In this document: positions 35,363 to 47,107 of the stretch, piece after piece
How positions within the stretch are numbered: the stretch's first letter is position 1
How the letters are laid out: every line of letters starts with the position of its first letter
Origin: Antilocapra americana
Taxonomy: Eukaryota; Chordata; Mammalia; Artiodactyla; Antilocapridae
NCBI GenBank assembly: GCA_007570785.1
Contig: ML664183.1
Span: forward strand, 19,822,961-19,886,960
Direction of reading: 5' to 3'
Length of the DNA: 64,000 bases
The notes under the pieces: generated by a model
Database searches by the model: none
What the model was told of the DNA's origin: nothing
What the model saw: only the letters and a program-made list of their open reading frames with translations
Program-made: the position numbers and the translations under genes

Positions 35363-38300
35363 AGAAACCCGAGTAAGACGGTAGGCACTGAGAGAGGACA
35401 TAAGATGGAAGACAGACTGAAACCACAATCACAGACAACTAGCCAATCTGATCACAGGAACCACAGCCTTGTCTAACTCAATGAAACTAAGCCATGCCAT
35501 GTGGGGCCACCTAAGACGGACGGGTCATGATGGAGAGGTCTGACAGAATGTGGTCCACTGAAGAAGAGAATGGCAAACCTTGGAACAGTATTCTTGGGAT
35601 ACTGTGGTCCACCGGAGAAGGGAATGGCAGTATTCTTGCCTTGAGAACTCCATGAACAGTATGAAAAGGCAAAAAGATAGGACACTGAGAAATGAACTCC
35701 CCAGGTCGGGAGGTGCCCAATATGCTACTGGAGATCAGTGGAGAAATAACTTCAGAAGGAATGAAGGGATGGAGCCAAAGCAAAAACAACACCCAGTTGT
35801 GGATTGGACTGGTGACAGAAGCAAGGTCCAGTGCTGTAAAGAGCAGTATTGCATAGGAACCTGGAATGTTAGGTCCATGAATCAAGGCAAATTAGAAGTG
35901 GTCAAATAGGACATGGCAAGAGTGAACATCAACATTCTAGGAATCAGCGAACTAAGATGGACTGGAATGGGGGAATTTAACTCAGTGACCATTATATCTA
36001 CTACTGTGGGCAGGAATCCCTTAGAAGAAATGGAGTAGACATCATAGTCAAGAAAAGAGTCCGAAATGCAATACTTGGATGCAATCTTAAAAACAAAAGA
36101 ATGATCTCTGTTCTTTTCCAAGAAAAACCATTCAGTATCACAGTAATCCAAGTGTATGCCCCGAACAGTAATGCTGACGAAGCTGAAGTTGAACGATTCT
36201 ATGAAGACCTACAAGACCTTCTAGAACTAACAACCAAAAAAGATGTCCTTTTCATTATATGGGACTGGAATGTAAAAGTAAAAAGTCAAGAAACACCTGG
36301 AGTAACAGGCAAATTTGGCCTTGGAGTACAGAATGAAGCATGGCAAAGGCTAATAGAGTTTTGCCAAGAGAATGCACTGGTCATAGCAAACATCCTCTTC
36401 CAACAACACAAGAGAAGACTCTACACATGGACATCACCAGATGGTCAACACCAAAATCAGATTGATTATATTCTTTGCAGCTGAGAAGCTCTGCACATTC
36501 AGCAAAAACAAGACCTGGAGCTGACTGTGGTTCAGATAGTGAACTCCTTGCCAAATTCAGCCATAAATTGAAGAAAGTGGGGAAAACCACTAGACCATTC
36601 AGATATGACCTAAATCAAATCCCTTATGATTAAACAGTGGAAGTGAGACATAGATTTAAGGGATTATATCTGATAGACAGAGTGCCTGATGAACTATGGA
36701 CAGAGGTTTGTGACATTGTACAGGAGACAGGGATCAAGACCATCCCCATGGAAAAGAAATGCAAAAAAGCAAAATGGCTGTCTGAGGAGGCCTTACAAAT
36801 AGCTGTGAAAAGAGAAGAAGTGAAAAGCAAAGGAGAAGAGGAAAGATATTCCCATTTGAATACAGAGTTCCAAAGAACAGCAAGGAGAGATAAGAAAGAC
36901 TTCTTCAGTGATCAATACAAAGAAATAGAGGAAAACAAGAGAATGGGAAAGACTAGAGATCTCATCAAGAAAATTAGAGATCCTAAGGGAACATTTCATG
37001 CAAAGATGGGCTTAACAAAGCACAGAAATGGTATGGACCTAACAGAGGCAGAAGATATTAAGAAGTGGCAAGAATACACAGCAGAACTGTACAAAAAAGA
37101 TCTTCACGACCCAGATAATCATGATGGTGTGATCACTCATGCTCACCTAGAGCCAGACATCCTGGAATGTGAAGTCTAGTGGGCCACAGGAAGCATCACT
37201 AGGAACAAAGCTAGTGGAGGTAATGGAATTCTAGTTGAGCTGTTTCAAATACTGAAAGATGATGCTGTGAAGGTGCTGCACTCAATATCTCAGCATATTT
37301 AGAAAACTCAGCAATGGCCACAGGACTGGAAAAGAACAGTTTTCATTCCAATCCCAAAGAAAGACAATGCCAAATAGCACTCAAACTACCGCACAACTGC
37401 ATTCACCTCACACGATTGTAAAGTAATGCTCAAAATTCTCCAAGCCAGGCTTCAGCAATATGTAAACTGTGAACTTCCAGATGTTCAAGCTGGTTTTACA
37501 AAAGGCAGGGGAACTAGAGATCAAATTGCCAACATCCACTGGATTATCGAAAAAGCAAGAGAGTTCCAGAAAAACATATATTTCTGTTTTACTGAGTATG
37601 CCAAAGGTATGGCTGTGTGGATCACAGTAAACTGTGGAAAATTCTGAAAGAGATGGGAATACTAGACCACCTGATCTGCCTCTTGAAAAACCTGTATGCA
37701 GGTGAGGAAGCAACAGCTAGAACTGGACATGGAACAACAGACTGATTTCAAATAAGAAAAGTAGTACGTCAAGGCTGTATATTGTCACCTTGCTTATTTA
37801 ACTTATATGCAGAGTACATCATGAGAAACTCTGGACTGGATGAAGCACAAGCTGGAATCAAGATTGCCGGGAGAAATATCAATAACCTCAGATATGCAGA
37901 TGGCACCAATCTTATGGCAGAAAGTGAAGAAGAACTAAAGAGCCTCTTGATGAAAGTGAAAGAGGAGAATGAAAAAGTTGGCTTAAAGCTCAACATTCAG
38001 AAAACTAAGGTTATGGCATCAGTTCATGGCAAATAGATGGGGAAACAGTGGCTAATTTATTTTCCTTGGCTCTAAAAGGAAATCACTGCAGATGGTGATT
38101 GCAGCCATGAAATTAAAAGATGCTTACCTCTTGGTAGAAAACTTATGACCAAACTTAACAGCATATTAAAAAGCAAAGGCATTACTTTGTCAACAAAGGT
38201 CCATCTAGTCAAGGCTATGGTTTTTCCAGTAGTCATGTAGTGAGAGTTGAACTCTAAAGAATGCTGAGTGCCAAAGAATTGATGCTTTTGAACTGTGATA

Positions 38301-38655
38301 TTGGAGAAGACTCTTGAGAGTCCCTTGGACTGCAAGGAGATCCAACCAGTCCATCTTAATGGAGATCAATCCTGAATGTTCACTGGAAGGACTGATTTTG
38401 AAGCTGAAACTCTAATACTTTGGCCACCTGATGTGAAGAGTTGATTCATTTGAAAAGACCCTGATGCTGGGAAAGTTTTAGGGCAGGAGAAGGGGGTGAC
38501 AGAGGATGAGATGGTTGGATGGCATCAATGACTCAATAGACATGGATTTAGGTAGACTTCAGAAGTTGGTGATGTACAGGGAGGCCTAGCATATTGCATT
38601 TCATGGGGTCACAAAGAGTCGGACACTACTGAGCAGGTGAACTGGAACTGGAACT
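35226..38655 (+). mobile_element. BovB (RTE) LINE, nearly full length, inactive
   Basis: The most complete copy here, about 3.4 kb. Order: 5' UTR units, untranslated leader, APE-type endonuclease (36101-36484), linker (36637-37179), RT (37426-37647 then 37782-38036), C terminus, 3' UTR and a GGAACT-repeat tail. Endonuclease: the D-x-N motif reads WDWNVKV, keeping D and N, but a TGA ends the frame at 36481 and the SDH codons (about 36532-36540) now spell SDS, losing the catalytic histidine. RT: motif A reads FTEYAKG with a frameshift, and the YADD box reads YADG (37893-37904). Several lesions each suffice to kill it. No target-site duplication was found. Confidence 0.94.
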
Positions 38656-38803
38656 GAGTTTGGTTTATCAAGAGAGGATAGTTGAATGACTGTTCACTAA
38701 GGGGTCTGATTGCATGTACATGTTTTGGATAATTTACCTGTTTTCCAGCATTTGGCCTTGTTACGGTACTGATGTTAAGTGGAATAAAGGATGACACTGA
38801 CAT

Positions 38804-39230
38804 TCAATTCAGTTCAGTTCAGTCACTCAATCATGTCTGACTCTTTGTGACCCCATGGACAATAGCATACCAGTCTTCCCTGTCCGTCACCAACTCCCAG
38901 AGCTTTCTAAAACTTATGTTCATCGAGTTAGTGATGTCATTCAACGATCTCATCCTCTGTCATCGCTTTTTTTCCAAGGAGCAAGTATCTTTAAATTTCA
39001 TGGCTGCAGTCACCATCTGCAGTGATTTCAAACCGAGGAAGTAAAGTCTGTCACTGTTTCCATTGTTTCCCCATCTGTTTGCCATGGAGTGATAGAACAG
39101 GATGCCATATCTTAGTTTTTTGAAAGATGTGTTTTAAGCCAGCTTTTTCACTCCCCTCTTTCACTTTCATAAAGAAGCGCTTTAGTTCCTCTTCACTTTC
39201 TGCCATAAGAGTGGTGTCATCTGCATACCT
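38804..39230 (-). mobile_element. BovB LINE 3' part with internal deletion, minus strand
   Basis: Begins with the TTCAG-repeat tail, faces the previous BovB tail-to-tail, and continues after a SINE at 39443. About 370 bases of family sequence are missing at around 38966, where the text jumps from 'catcctctgtcatcgc' to 'ccaaggagcaag'. The YADD box is intact (about 39215-39226), at the SINE edge; the frame 39051-39245 is RYADDTTLMAES plus the thumb. Confidence 0.92.
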
Positions 39231-39442
39231 AAAAGTGAAAAGCAAAGTTACCCACTCGTGCCTGACTCTTCATGACCCCATGAACTGTAGCCTACCAAGC
39301 TCCTCTGCCCATTGGATTTTCCATGCAGGTGTACTGGAATGGTTTGCCATTTCCTTCTCCAGGAAATCTTCCCCACCCAGTAATTAAACCAAGTTCTCCC
39401 AGATTTAAGGCAGATGCTTTACTGTCTGAGCCACTAGGGAAG
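39231..39442 (-). mobile_element. Bov-tA SINE nested in BovB
   Basis: A complete minus-strand SINE (tail block aaagtgaaaagcaaagtta, centre 'ccattggattttccatgca', head complement 'ccactagggaagtc') inserted between the YADD codons and the upstream part of RT. BovB continues with 'catctgaggttattgatatt'. The duplicated target seems short, about 7 bases (catacct / cacatct). Confidence 0.92.
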
Positions 39443-40022
39443 TCACATCTGAGGTTATTGATATTTCTCCTGGCACTCTTGATTCCAGCTTGTGCTTCAT
39501 CCACCCCAGCATTTCGCATGATGTACTCTGCACATAAGTTAAATAAGTAGGGTAGCAATAAGGAACCTTGATGTACCCCTTTCCCTATTTGGAACCAGTC
39601 TGTTGCTCCATGTCCAGTTCTATCTGTTGCTGCCTGACCAGCATACAGATTTCTTAATAGGCAAGTCAGGTGGTCTGATATTCCCATCTCTTGAAGAATT
39701 TTCTATAGTTTGTTGTGATATACATAGTCAAAGGCTTTGGCATAGTCAATAAAGCAGAAGTAGATATTTTTCTGGAATTCTCTTGCTTTGCTTACGATTC
39801 AATGAATGTTGGTGATTTGATCTCTGGTTCCTCTGCCTTTTCTAAATCCAGTTTGAACATCTTGAAGTTCTTGGTTCACATACTGTTGAAGCCTGGCTTG
39901 GAGAATTTTGAGCATTACTTTGCTAGCATGTGAGATGAGCACAATCGTGCAATGGTGAACATTCTTTGGCATTGCCCTTCTTTTGGATTGGCATGAAAAC
40001 TGACCTTTTTCAGTCCTGTGGA
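39443..40022 (-). mobile_element. BovB LINE, RT part after the nested SINE
   Basis: Continuation of the copy from 38804. The minus frame 39292-39687 includes RT motif B region (GVHQGSLLLPYLFNLCAEYIM) read on from the SINE. The element ends at the RT entry region (about 40022, complement of ccacaggact). Confidence 0.92.
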
Positions 40023-42640
40023 ACAGTATGAAAAGCCAAGTCACATTAACTAAATTCAAATATTCTAGAGAATAAGCAAGGTCAATATATTAACTGAAAA
40101 TGAAGAATATTATTTTCATTCACTGCAATGTTCAAGCTGACTAGGTAGGTCACAAGTTTCATTGTCATCAAGTTATAAATGGAATGTTGCTTAGAAATGA
40201 AAGTGAAAGTAAAAAGGTGAAATATCATGACAGACTTTTCATTTGGACTACATTACACTTGATTATGTATTCCTTTTTGTAAACAAAGGTGTTATTTCCA
40301 ATGACTCTGTGTGGGTTCCTCAAATTTAGTGTATCAATCTGAAGGATGGCAGATAAACCATACCACCTTGTATTTGTTGGGCTTCCTTTTTGTAACTTTC
40401 AGACTCTGTACTTTCTTGGTGTTTATGCAAGTTTTCTTTAGGTAGAATGCAATATAGTGGTTAAGCTTTCACCAAAATATTAAAAATACAGTTCAACCCT
40501 GCTTACGTGAGAAAAAACTTGGGATATCTTGATTCTTGGATTCACATTTTCTTTCCATCCCACAAATGCTATCTGCTATATATATTGTTTATTCATTCCA
40601 AACATGTTTAATCATACTGTCTCTGTAAAATTTTGTTCAGAGGATAGTTTCAGCTTCAAGTTCTTTAGGATAATGTCACTATCTCACTTATTATGCTCAT
40701 CTCACTTCTATAATATTCATATGATTTATTACTTTATTTTTGTTTACTTAAAACAATTCTTTTAAAGTAAATTTAAAAAGTGGTATGTGATCTTTACCAT
40801 TTCTTCCTGAACCACCTATATGAACATAAATTAGTTCATCAATATGAGAATGTATTCCACTTAGAGAACACAATTATTTTAAAAATCTATCCCACTTTGC
40901 AGCAGATCTTAGAACATGGTAGCATCAATAACAATGATGGCAAAGTCAGAATAGAACAAATTAATATTCTTGTGGTGAGAATCTCAGAGTTTTCAGTTAG
41001 TTTGAAGGAAATGCTTATTTGACAACTCTTTTCCTGTTAATTCATCATCTTTACTAATATGTTTTTCAAAGTCAAATAACTATGTGAGTCAGACAAAGGA
41101 AAATTAAGACATTATAAATTCACATATTTGTGCATTCAGATTTTTCTAAATATCTCCCAGAAGAGACTCATGCCTTCAACTCCACTTGTAGGTTGGAACA
41201 TAGATATATTCTCAGGTATTTGATAAATTCCAGAAAGAAGGGCATAATTTGCTTTATGTTGAGTTACTTATACAAGTTAGTAAGGTGACAGTATAACTTG
41301 TAAGTATGTTGACTTCTCAACAGATTTTATAAAATGAAACTAGATAGGCTAAGTAAAATGGCATTGAGAGTAAAGTCAGAAAGACTGAAAGGCCAGCTAG
41401 CCATGGTTAAGGAACAGGTGAAAAGGCAGGAGCAACACATAGCAATTGATGGTTTGCAAATTGTTTGAAAATGATCTCAACTCCCAATGTTTATCCTTTC
41501 CAAACTTTTCCAACATTTGTCTGATACTAATTTTGAAACTTTATTATTTACTCTGCCCTTTATCAATTAACATTTTTATTTGGATTTTCTTTATTTTTCT
41601 AAGGGTTATATCAGAATATTGAGAGCAGAAAATGCTATTCACCTTGTTTTTTATTGTTTCATGGCTCTGACAGTGTCAGCCATATATATTACTCAGTTAA
41701 TGAATACTTGTTTAGACTTTAGGATTTCATGAGATAGCAAAATATAACACTATGATCAAAGAACCTAGGACAATTGAACTAGTGTGAACTTTATAGCAAT
41801 TTTTCTTTATATTTTCAAAGCTATTCAGAATTTTAAGAATTGTATTGTACTCCACTATCATGCCCTATTTTATTGCTGTAGAACTGAGACTTCATTTAGT
41901 AAAATGAGTTCTTAGCTTTAACAGTTCATTTATTACAGAGTTGAATCTGGAACCCACTACTCTAAAATTAGATAGGTAAAGTATTATTGACATCTACATC
42001 ATTCTCATACAGCACATAAGTCTTAAACAAAATTTTATTTTTGTCTTGTTACTCAACTATCATATAGTAAGTGAATGTTGGAACCATTTTTGGGACTCTT
42101 GATTAGCTCCATCTTTTTGTTTTCTATGTTCCTTAGGAGAATATACTACTGTTTATATGTCTCATCTCAAACAGAGTTAAAAATAAAAACAAAAAATTAT
42201 ATCTATTAATTACTTTTTATTCTTATAGAAACTCTTTAGTGTTATATGAAAAAATGCTTATTTTGCTTTTATTTCCTTTATTTTCTTCATCCTTTTATCC
42301 CTTCCTCCTATTTTTACAATAAAGTATTTAAATTGGAAGTATTTCATCTCATAATTTTACCATGTTAAAGTAAAATATATAAACTTCCATGATTCATTAA
42401 AATAAATTATTACAATTTAATAAAGAGGATGTTATTAAATGATTTTAAATATAAGAGATTTGTCTTTTAAAGAAAGTGAACCCATTGTGATTACATGGGT
42501 TCAAGCCAATTCTAGCATGTAGAGGAAATTAAAGGACCTAGAATAGGAGAGCAGTTTTGAAAAATAGAAAAGTTATACCACTTATACTACTGATTTTATT
42601 ACTCCTTATAAGGTTAGAGTAATAAAGACTGTGATAAGGT
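40023..42640. other. Unassigned AT-rich DNA
   Basis: 2.6 kb without a recognised family. Plus frames at 40529-40765 and 40780-41022 (about 80 codons each) show no domain, no signal and no flanking splice context that I can defend. Confidence 0.4.
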
Positions 42641-42644
42641 TAGA

Positions 42645-44235
42645 GTATTAAAAGCAGTGTGGTGCTGGTATAAATATAGACATATAAATCAATAGAACAG
42701 ACCTGAAAATGCAAAAATATGTGGTCAATTAATTTTGACAAAGGCTTCAAAGTGCTCATTTTGGAAACAATAAATGGTGTTAACATAACCATATTTTCAT
42801 ATAAAAGAATGAACCTTTGCCTTTGCCTCATACCATATGTAAATACTAACTTAAAATGTATCATGGATCTAAATGTAAAAGCTAATACAATAAAAGAGAG
42901 ATAATGCTGAAACCTTGGATTGAGCAAAGGTTTCTTAGAAGACAGAACAAACAGTAAAAGAAGCAAATGATAAATTATATTTAAACTCCATAAAAACTGA
43001 AAAGGTAAGCCACAATTCAGGGCTTCCCTGATAGCTCTGTTGGTAAAGAATCCACCTGCAGTGGAGACCCCGGTTTGATTCCTGGGTTGGGAAGATCCAC
43101 TGAAGAAGGGATAGGCTACCAACTCCAGTATTCTTGGGTTTCCCTTGTGGCTCAGCTGGTAAAGAATCAGCCTGCAATGTGGGAGACCTGGTTTTAATCC
43201 CTGGGTTGGGAAGATCCACTGGAGAAGGGAAAGACTACCCACTCCAGTATTCCGGCCTGGAGAATTCCACTAGACTGTAGTATGGGATCGTAAAGAGCAG
43301 ACTTTCATTTTTCACTTTCAAGCCACGATTAGAAAAAAAATATAATAGATGTATGAAAAAAGAATGCATCTAGAATATGTAAATATCTATCAAAACAATA
43401 ATAAGATGACAAAAATCCTACTAAAAACATAGGCAAAATATTTAAATAGTCGCTTCAGAGAAAGAACACATATGAATGGCAGAAAAGCACATGACAAATC
43501 ACTGAGACGTTCAAAATAAAATCACATTGAAATGCCACATACATTCATTTGAACAGCTCTGATTTAAAGGCTTGACAATATCAAGTATTGACCAGAATGT
43601 TCATGCACAGTTATTGAGAATGTAAACTGATATCCTTTGGAAAACAGTAGTAGTATTTTACCAGGTTAAATGTACACTTAATCTAAAACCTAGCAATGGT
43701 ACTTCTAAGTATTTACTGAGAGACATAAATCTTAAGTCCATGAAAGCATTTGTACAGGAATTTTCTTAGCAACTTTATTCCTATTATCCAGAAACTGGAG
43801 ACACTTCAAATGTCCAACAACAGATGAAAGAATAAAGAAAGTATAATATATCTATACAATACGATACTACTGAGAAACAAAAAGTTACACACAACTTATG
43901 CATTCAACAACATGAATGAGTCTCTAAAAGATACTGAGTGAGGAATCCAAACACTAAAATTACATACTGGATGATTTATTTATATAACTTCTTGAAAAAT
44001 ACAAGCAACCATATAAAGAAAAGAGCCTAGTGGATTATCTGATGGGAGTAATTTATTGCAAAAGAGTGTGAGGGAACTTTTCAAGTTTAGAAATATCCTA
44101 TAACTTGATTTTGGTTTTGGTTACATTGGTGTATATATATATATATACACAATAGCTTATTACATTAAACATTTAAATAGATGCAATTTATTATATACAA
44201 TTTATACCTTGATAACTTTTTGAAAAAGATGATTA
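42645..44235 (+). mobile_element. Old L1, ORF2 C terminus and 3' UTR, interrupted by a SINE
   Basis: Plus-strand old L1. Readable phrases: 'gtgtggtgctggtataaata', 'atagacatataaatcaatag', later 'gaatgttcatgcacagttat', 'caaatgtccaacaacagatg', 'acaatacgatactactgaga' and 'tttataccttgataactttt', the normal order from the ORF2 C terminus through the 3' UTR. Heavily mutated, no open frame left. It was interrupted later by the SINE at 43018-43319. A short (TA)n lies near 44133. Confidence 0.8.
43007..43330 (+). mobile_element. Bov-tA1-like dimeric SINE nested in L1
   Basis: Two head units in tandem: the first about 43018-43135 (starting 'cagggcttccctgatagctc'), the second about 43136-43319, with the BovB tail only on the second. 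Flanked by aagccacaatt (43007-43017) and aagccacgatt (43320-43330), one mismatch. The 200-codon minus frame, the longest in the window, is an antisense reading of this SINE and the L1 and is not a gene. Confidence 0.9.
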
Positions 44236-44650
44236 GAGAAAACAATACCCTGGAGGAGGATAAAACAAACCTTAAATGTATTATAATTACTGATTTTTAA
44301 ATTAATGCTATTATTTTCATATTCTGAGGTTTTTTGGAAGAGAAGTAGCTGGTGAGGTTGTATTTATTTAGTTGATTGGTATATTTTATGTTGTTCTAAG
44401 AGCTGGTAAACATACAACAAGCATTTTGAATGCATCAAATTATAAAGAGAACTTGTTTAAATTTTTTCTTCAGGAAAATTATGTATAGAACTATATCTCA
44501 ATTTAGTTCAAGATATTAATATATGAGTATAAATATTAACATAGTTATGTAAATTGATGTAAGAAGTCTTACTCAGGGAAGATGGTTAAAAAGTGAAGAG
44601 TTGAATTGAAAGTTAGTAGGTACATGTCACAGTGCTCCAAAGGTTACTCC
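44236..44650. other. Unassigned AT-rich DNA
   Basis: Nothing recognised. Confidence 0.4.
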
Positions 44651-44654
44651 AGTA

Positions 44655-44810
44655 GTTCTTTATTTTAACACTCAATTAACTCTCACACCACTCCTGGCAG
44701 AAATTATGAACTCAATTTGAGGGAAAATGGAAGAGAAAGATAAATGAACTTCTCAGCTGCCCCAGGCTTTGCTAGTTTCTGTCAGAGCTTACATTCCTTG
44801 ATTTTAAGGA
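44655..44810 (-). repeat. Possible MIR-class fragment
   Basis: The plus strand holds 'caattaactctcacaccact' and a block about aaatgaacttctcagctgcc in the order of a complemented MIR. Weak. Confidence 0.35.
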
Positions 44811-45524
44811 GAATCTCTTGACTAAGTTCCAACTGCAAAAATATTAAGGGTAATAAGCACATAATTTGAAGGTGCATCTAATGATTGTCATGTATTTGAG
44901 GAGTAGGCGCTCCTATCGAAAAAAAAACAGCTCAGATTCTTTGTTTCTAGAAACTTCAGTTTCATTTTAAAAAGTATCATTTTGATCCGAAAAAGAAGTC
45001 TTTTGAAAGTTGCTGATAATAGAATACCTAGGGATGTTTGAAGAAGTTGAACTGAGATCAGTCAGTGTTTTCAAAGGAAAAATTTATGGAGTGCTTCCAA
45101 TTATTTTTGAGCTCTTATAGAATTTCAAGAGAAAGAGCAGCACTAAAAACTACAGGCTGACACGAAGAGGGTTGATGGAGTGGGGCTGAGTTTGCTGTTA
45201 GCTTGCCTTCGTGTATGCAGAAGCCAATTAAGAATAAAGACCACTGGAATCCATCAGTTGGCAGTTAGATCAGAGAACCTTGTTTGGAGAAGATGTGATA
45301 ATGATTTCTGTCTCTTGCAAATAATCATTTGTAGTGTTGGTCATCTGCTGTAGTTCTGGTAATGCCAACCATGCACATTATTTCTTTTTGGAACAAGCGT
45401 TGGAGGAAAATCTGAATTTAATAAACTCATATAAGGATGGCCCTTTCTAGAACAGACAATGGCTCTTTGGTGTTTTTAGGATGTGTGGATTTTCTTCAGT
45501 GTTCCTTACATCAATATTGACTGA
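44811..45524. other. Unassigned DNA
   Basis: Nothing recognised. Confidence 0.4.
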
Positions 45525-46022
45525 ATTAGTTTCTTATTATTGCTGCAATAAATCACCACAAGCTCAATGGGGAGTAGAAAAACACAAATTTATTATCTTA
45601 CAGCTCTGAAGTTTAGAAGTATGACATGGGTCTCATTGGGTTAATATTAGAGCATCAGAGAGACTACGCTCTTCCTGAAGAACCTAGAGAAAATCCATAT
45701 TCTTGCCTTTTCCAGTTTCTAGAGGCCATCTGCATTCCTTGATCTATTATAAATTTCTCTGTTTTAAAGTTAGCATAATAGCATCCTCAAATCTCTCTTT
45801 ATACCTTACTCTTTTGCCTCCATCTTCCATGTTTTAAGAACCCCAGGATCCTAAAGTTTGCCTTCCAAATAATCCAGGATAATCTCCTTATGTTATGGTC
45901 ATCTGATTAGCAACCTTAATTTCATCTTAAAATTTAATTCTATCTTGTATATAACATACAATATTTAGTTTCCAGGGATTATGCATGAAAATCTCTGAGA
46001 AACATTATTCTGCCTACCACAG
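45525..46022 (-). repeat. Old mammalian interspersed repeat, LTR-like, minus strand
   Basis: Read on the minus strand it ends with an AATAAA-type signal followed by 'tgtggtgatttattgcagca', and holds 'ggataatctccttatg' and 'attattctgcctacca' phrases on the plus strand. The same repeat recurs at 46955 and 56458. It has the size and end signals of an old solitary LTR, but I am not certain of the family name. Confidence 0.6.
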
Positions 46023-46207
46023 TGACTATGCTAGGGAGCCTAGAATATCACAAGTCACATATTTACCCAGTTCAAATGTAGCTAGGTTGGAGTTAGAAAG
46101 ATTGAATCAAAGACCTTTCACTTACATTCCTAACAGATTATGATTTTTGTTATTAATAATGTGCTAATTAGATGATATTGAGGAAAATATCAATTGTATA
46201 CTAGTAT

Positions 46208-46438
46208 GGAAATATCTTGGGCTTGCATGGTGGTTCAGCAGTAAAGAATCTGTCTGTTGATGCAGGAGACATGGGTTTGATCTCTGAGTCAGGAAGATCC
46301 CCTAGAGAAGGAAATGGCTACCCACTCTAGTACTGTTGCCTGAGAAATCCCACGGACAGAGGATCATGGTGGGCTGCAGTCTGTGGGGTCACAAAGAATC
46401 AGACATGGCTTAGTGACTAAATAACAAGGAAACATCTT
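46208..46438 (+). mobile_element. Bov-tA2 SINE with 11-bp duplication
   Basis: Element about 46219-46427. Flanked by ggaaatatctt (46208-46218) and ggaaacatctt (46428-46438), one mismatch. Confidence 0.92.
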
Positions 46439-46954
46439 AGCAGCAGTAAACGTAGCGTGGCTCAGCTGAAGAGCATTGAAGTAGAAGCAAGGTATCTGAA
46501 CTTTTAAAAATTACTATGCATTTTTGTAAGTGTTAAAGGTTATTAGTTCAGTGATGCACCTGAAAACAAATCTTAAGATTTATGCTAATAATAGGTATGA
46601 TATGCAACACTGAAAGTAAATGAAATGAATAAACAGCAAATCCTATGCTATGGAAAAAGTGATGTCTTAAGGTAAGAGCCATTAGGGACTTTTCCTTTAT
46701 CTTTCAAGTGAATTTCTTGAAATCCTATCATTGAGGCAGTGTATAAGAGAGAAATTTTAAGAGAATGTAATATAAGGAAGAACCCAGGTCTCACTTATAA
46801 AGATTGGGAAGGTCATTCATCCATAAAAATGCTTCAGATTTGACACTTTTTTCAAATATTTTTTATTTTATAAATTTTGCAAAATTTTATATTTATTCAT
46901 CTCTGTTTAAAGTTTTATTTTAAAATTTTGCTCAATATTAAATTGATTGCCTTA
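46439..46954. other. Unassigned AT-rich DNA
   Basis: Nothing recognised. Confidence 0.4.
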
Positions 46955-47107
46955 ATTTTCTGTTGCTATTGTAATAAATCGCCAAAAGTTCAGCAGCTTA
47001 AAATAGCATAGGTCTATCACCTTATAGATCTGTTGATCAGAAGTCTATGTACATCATGGCTTGGCTAGATTAAAGCTCTGTTTGGAGTCTCACAGGCCTG
47101 GAATCTC
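46955..47107 (-). repeat. Old LTR-like repeat, 3' end fragment, minus strand
   Basis: Same family and strand as 45525-46022: 'ctgttgctattgtaataaat', 'cagcagcttaaaatagcata', 'atcagaagtctatgtacatc'. Only about 150 bases, cut off by the BovB that follows. Confidence 0.55.

Noticed and set aside
36101..37179. BovB endonuclease and linker frames of 127 and 180 codons as active genes
   Set aside because: They are separated by a stop, frameshifts and a lost catalytic histidine, and lie in an inactive retrotransposon copy.
40015..40045. BovB 5' inversion at the right edge of the 39443-40022 copy
   Set aside because: Fourteen bases (aacagtatgaaaag) match the BovB leader in plus orientation, but the similarity stops at once, so chance is as likely.
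42640..43242. 200-codon minus-strand frame, the longest in the window
   Set aside because: It reads antisense through a dimeric SINE and an old L1. The protein text is a SINE translation with no domain of its own.
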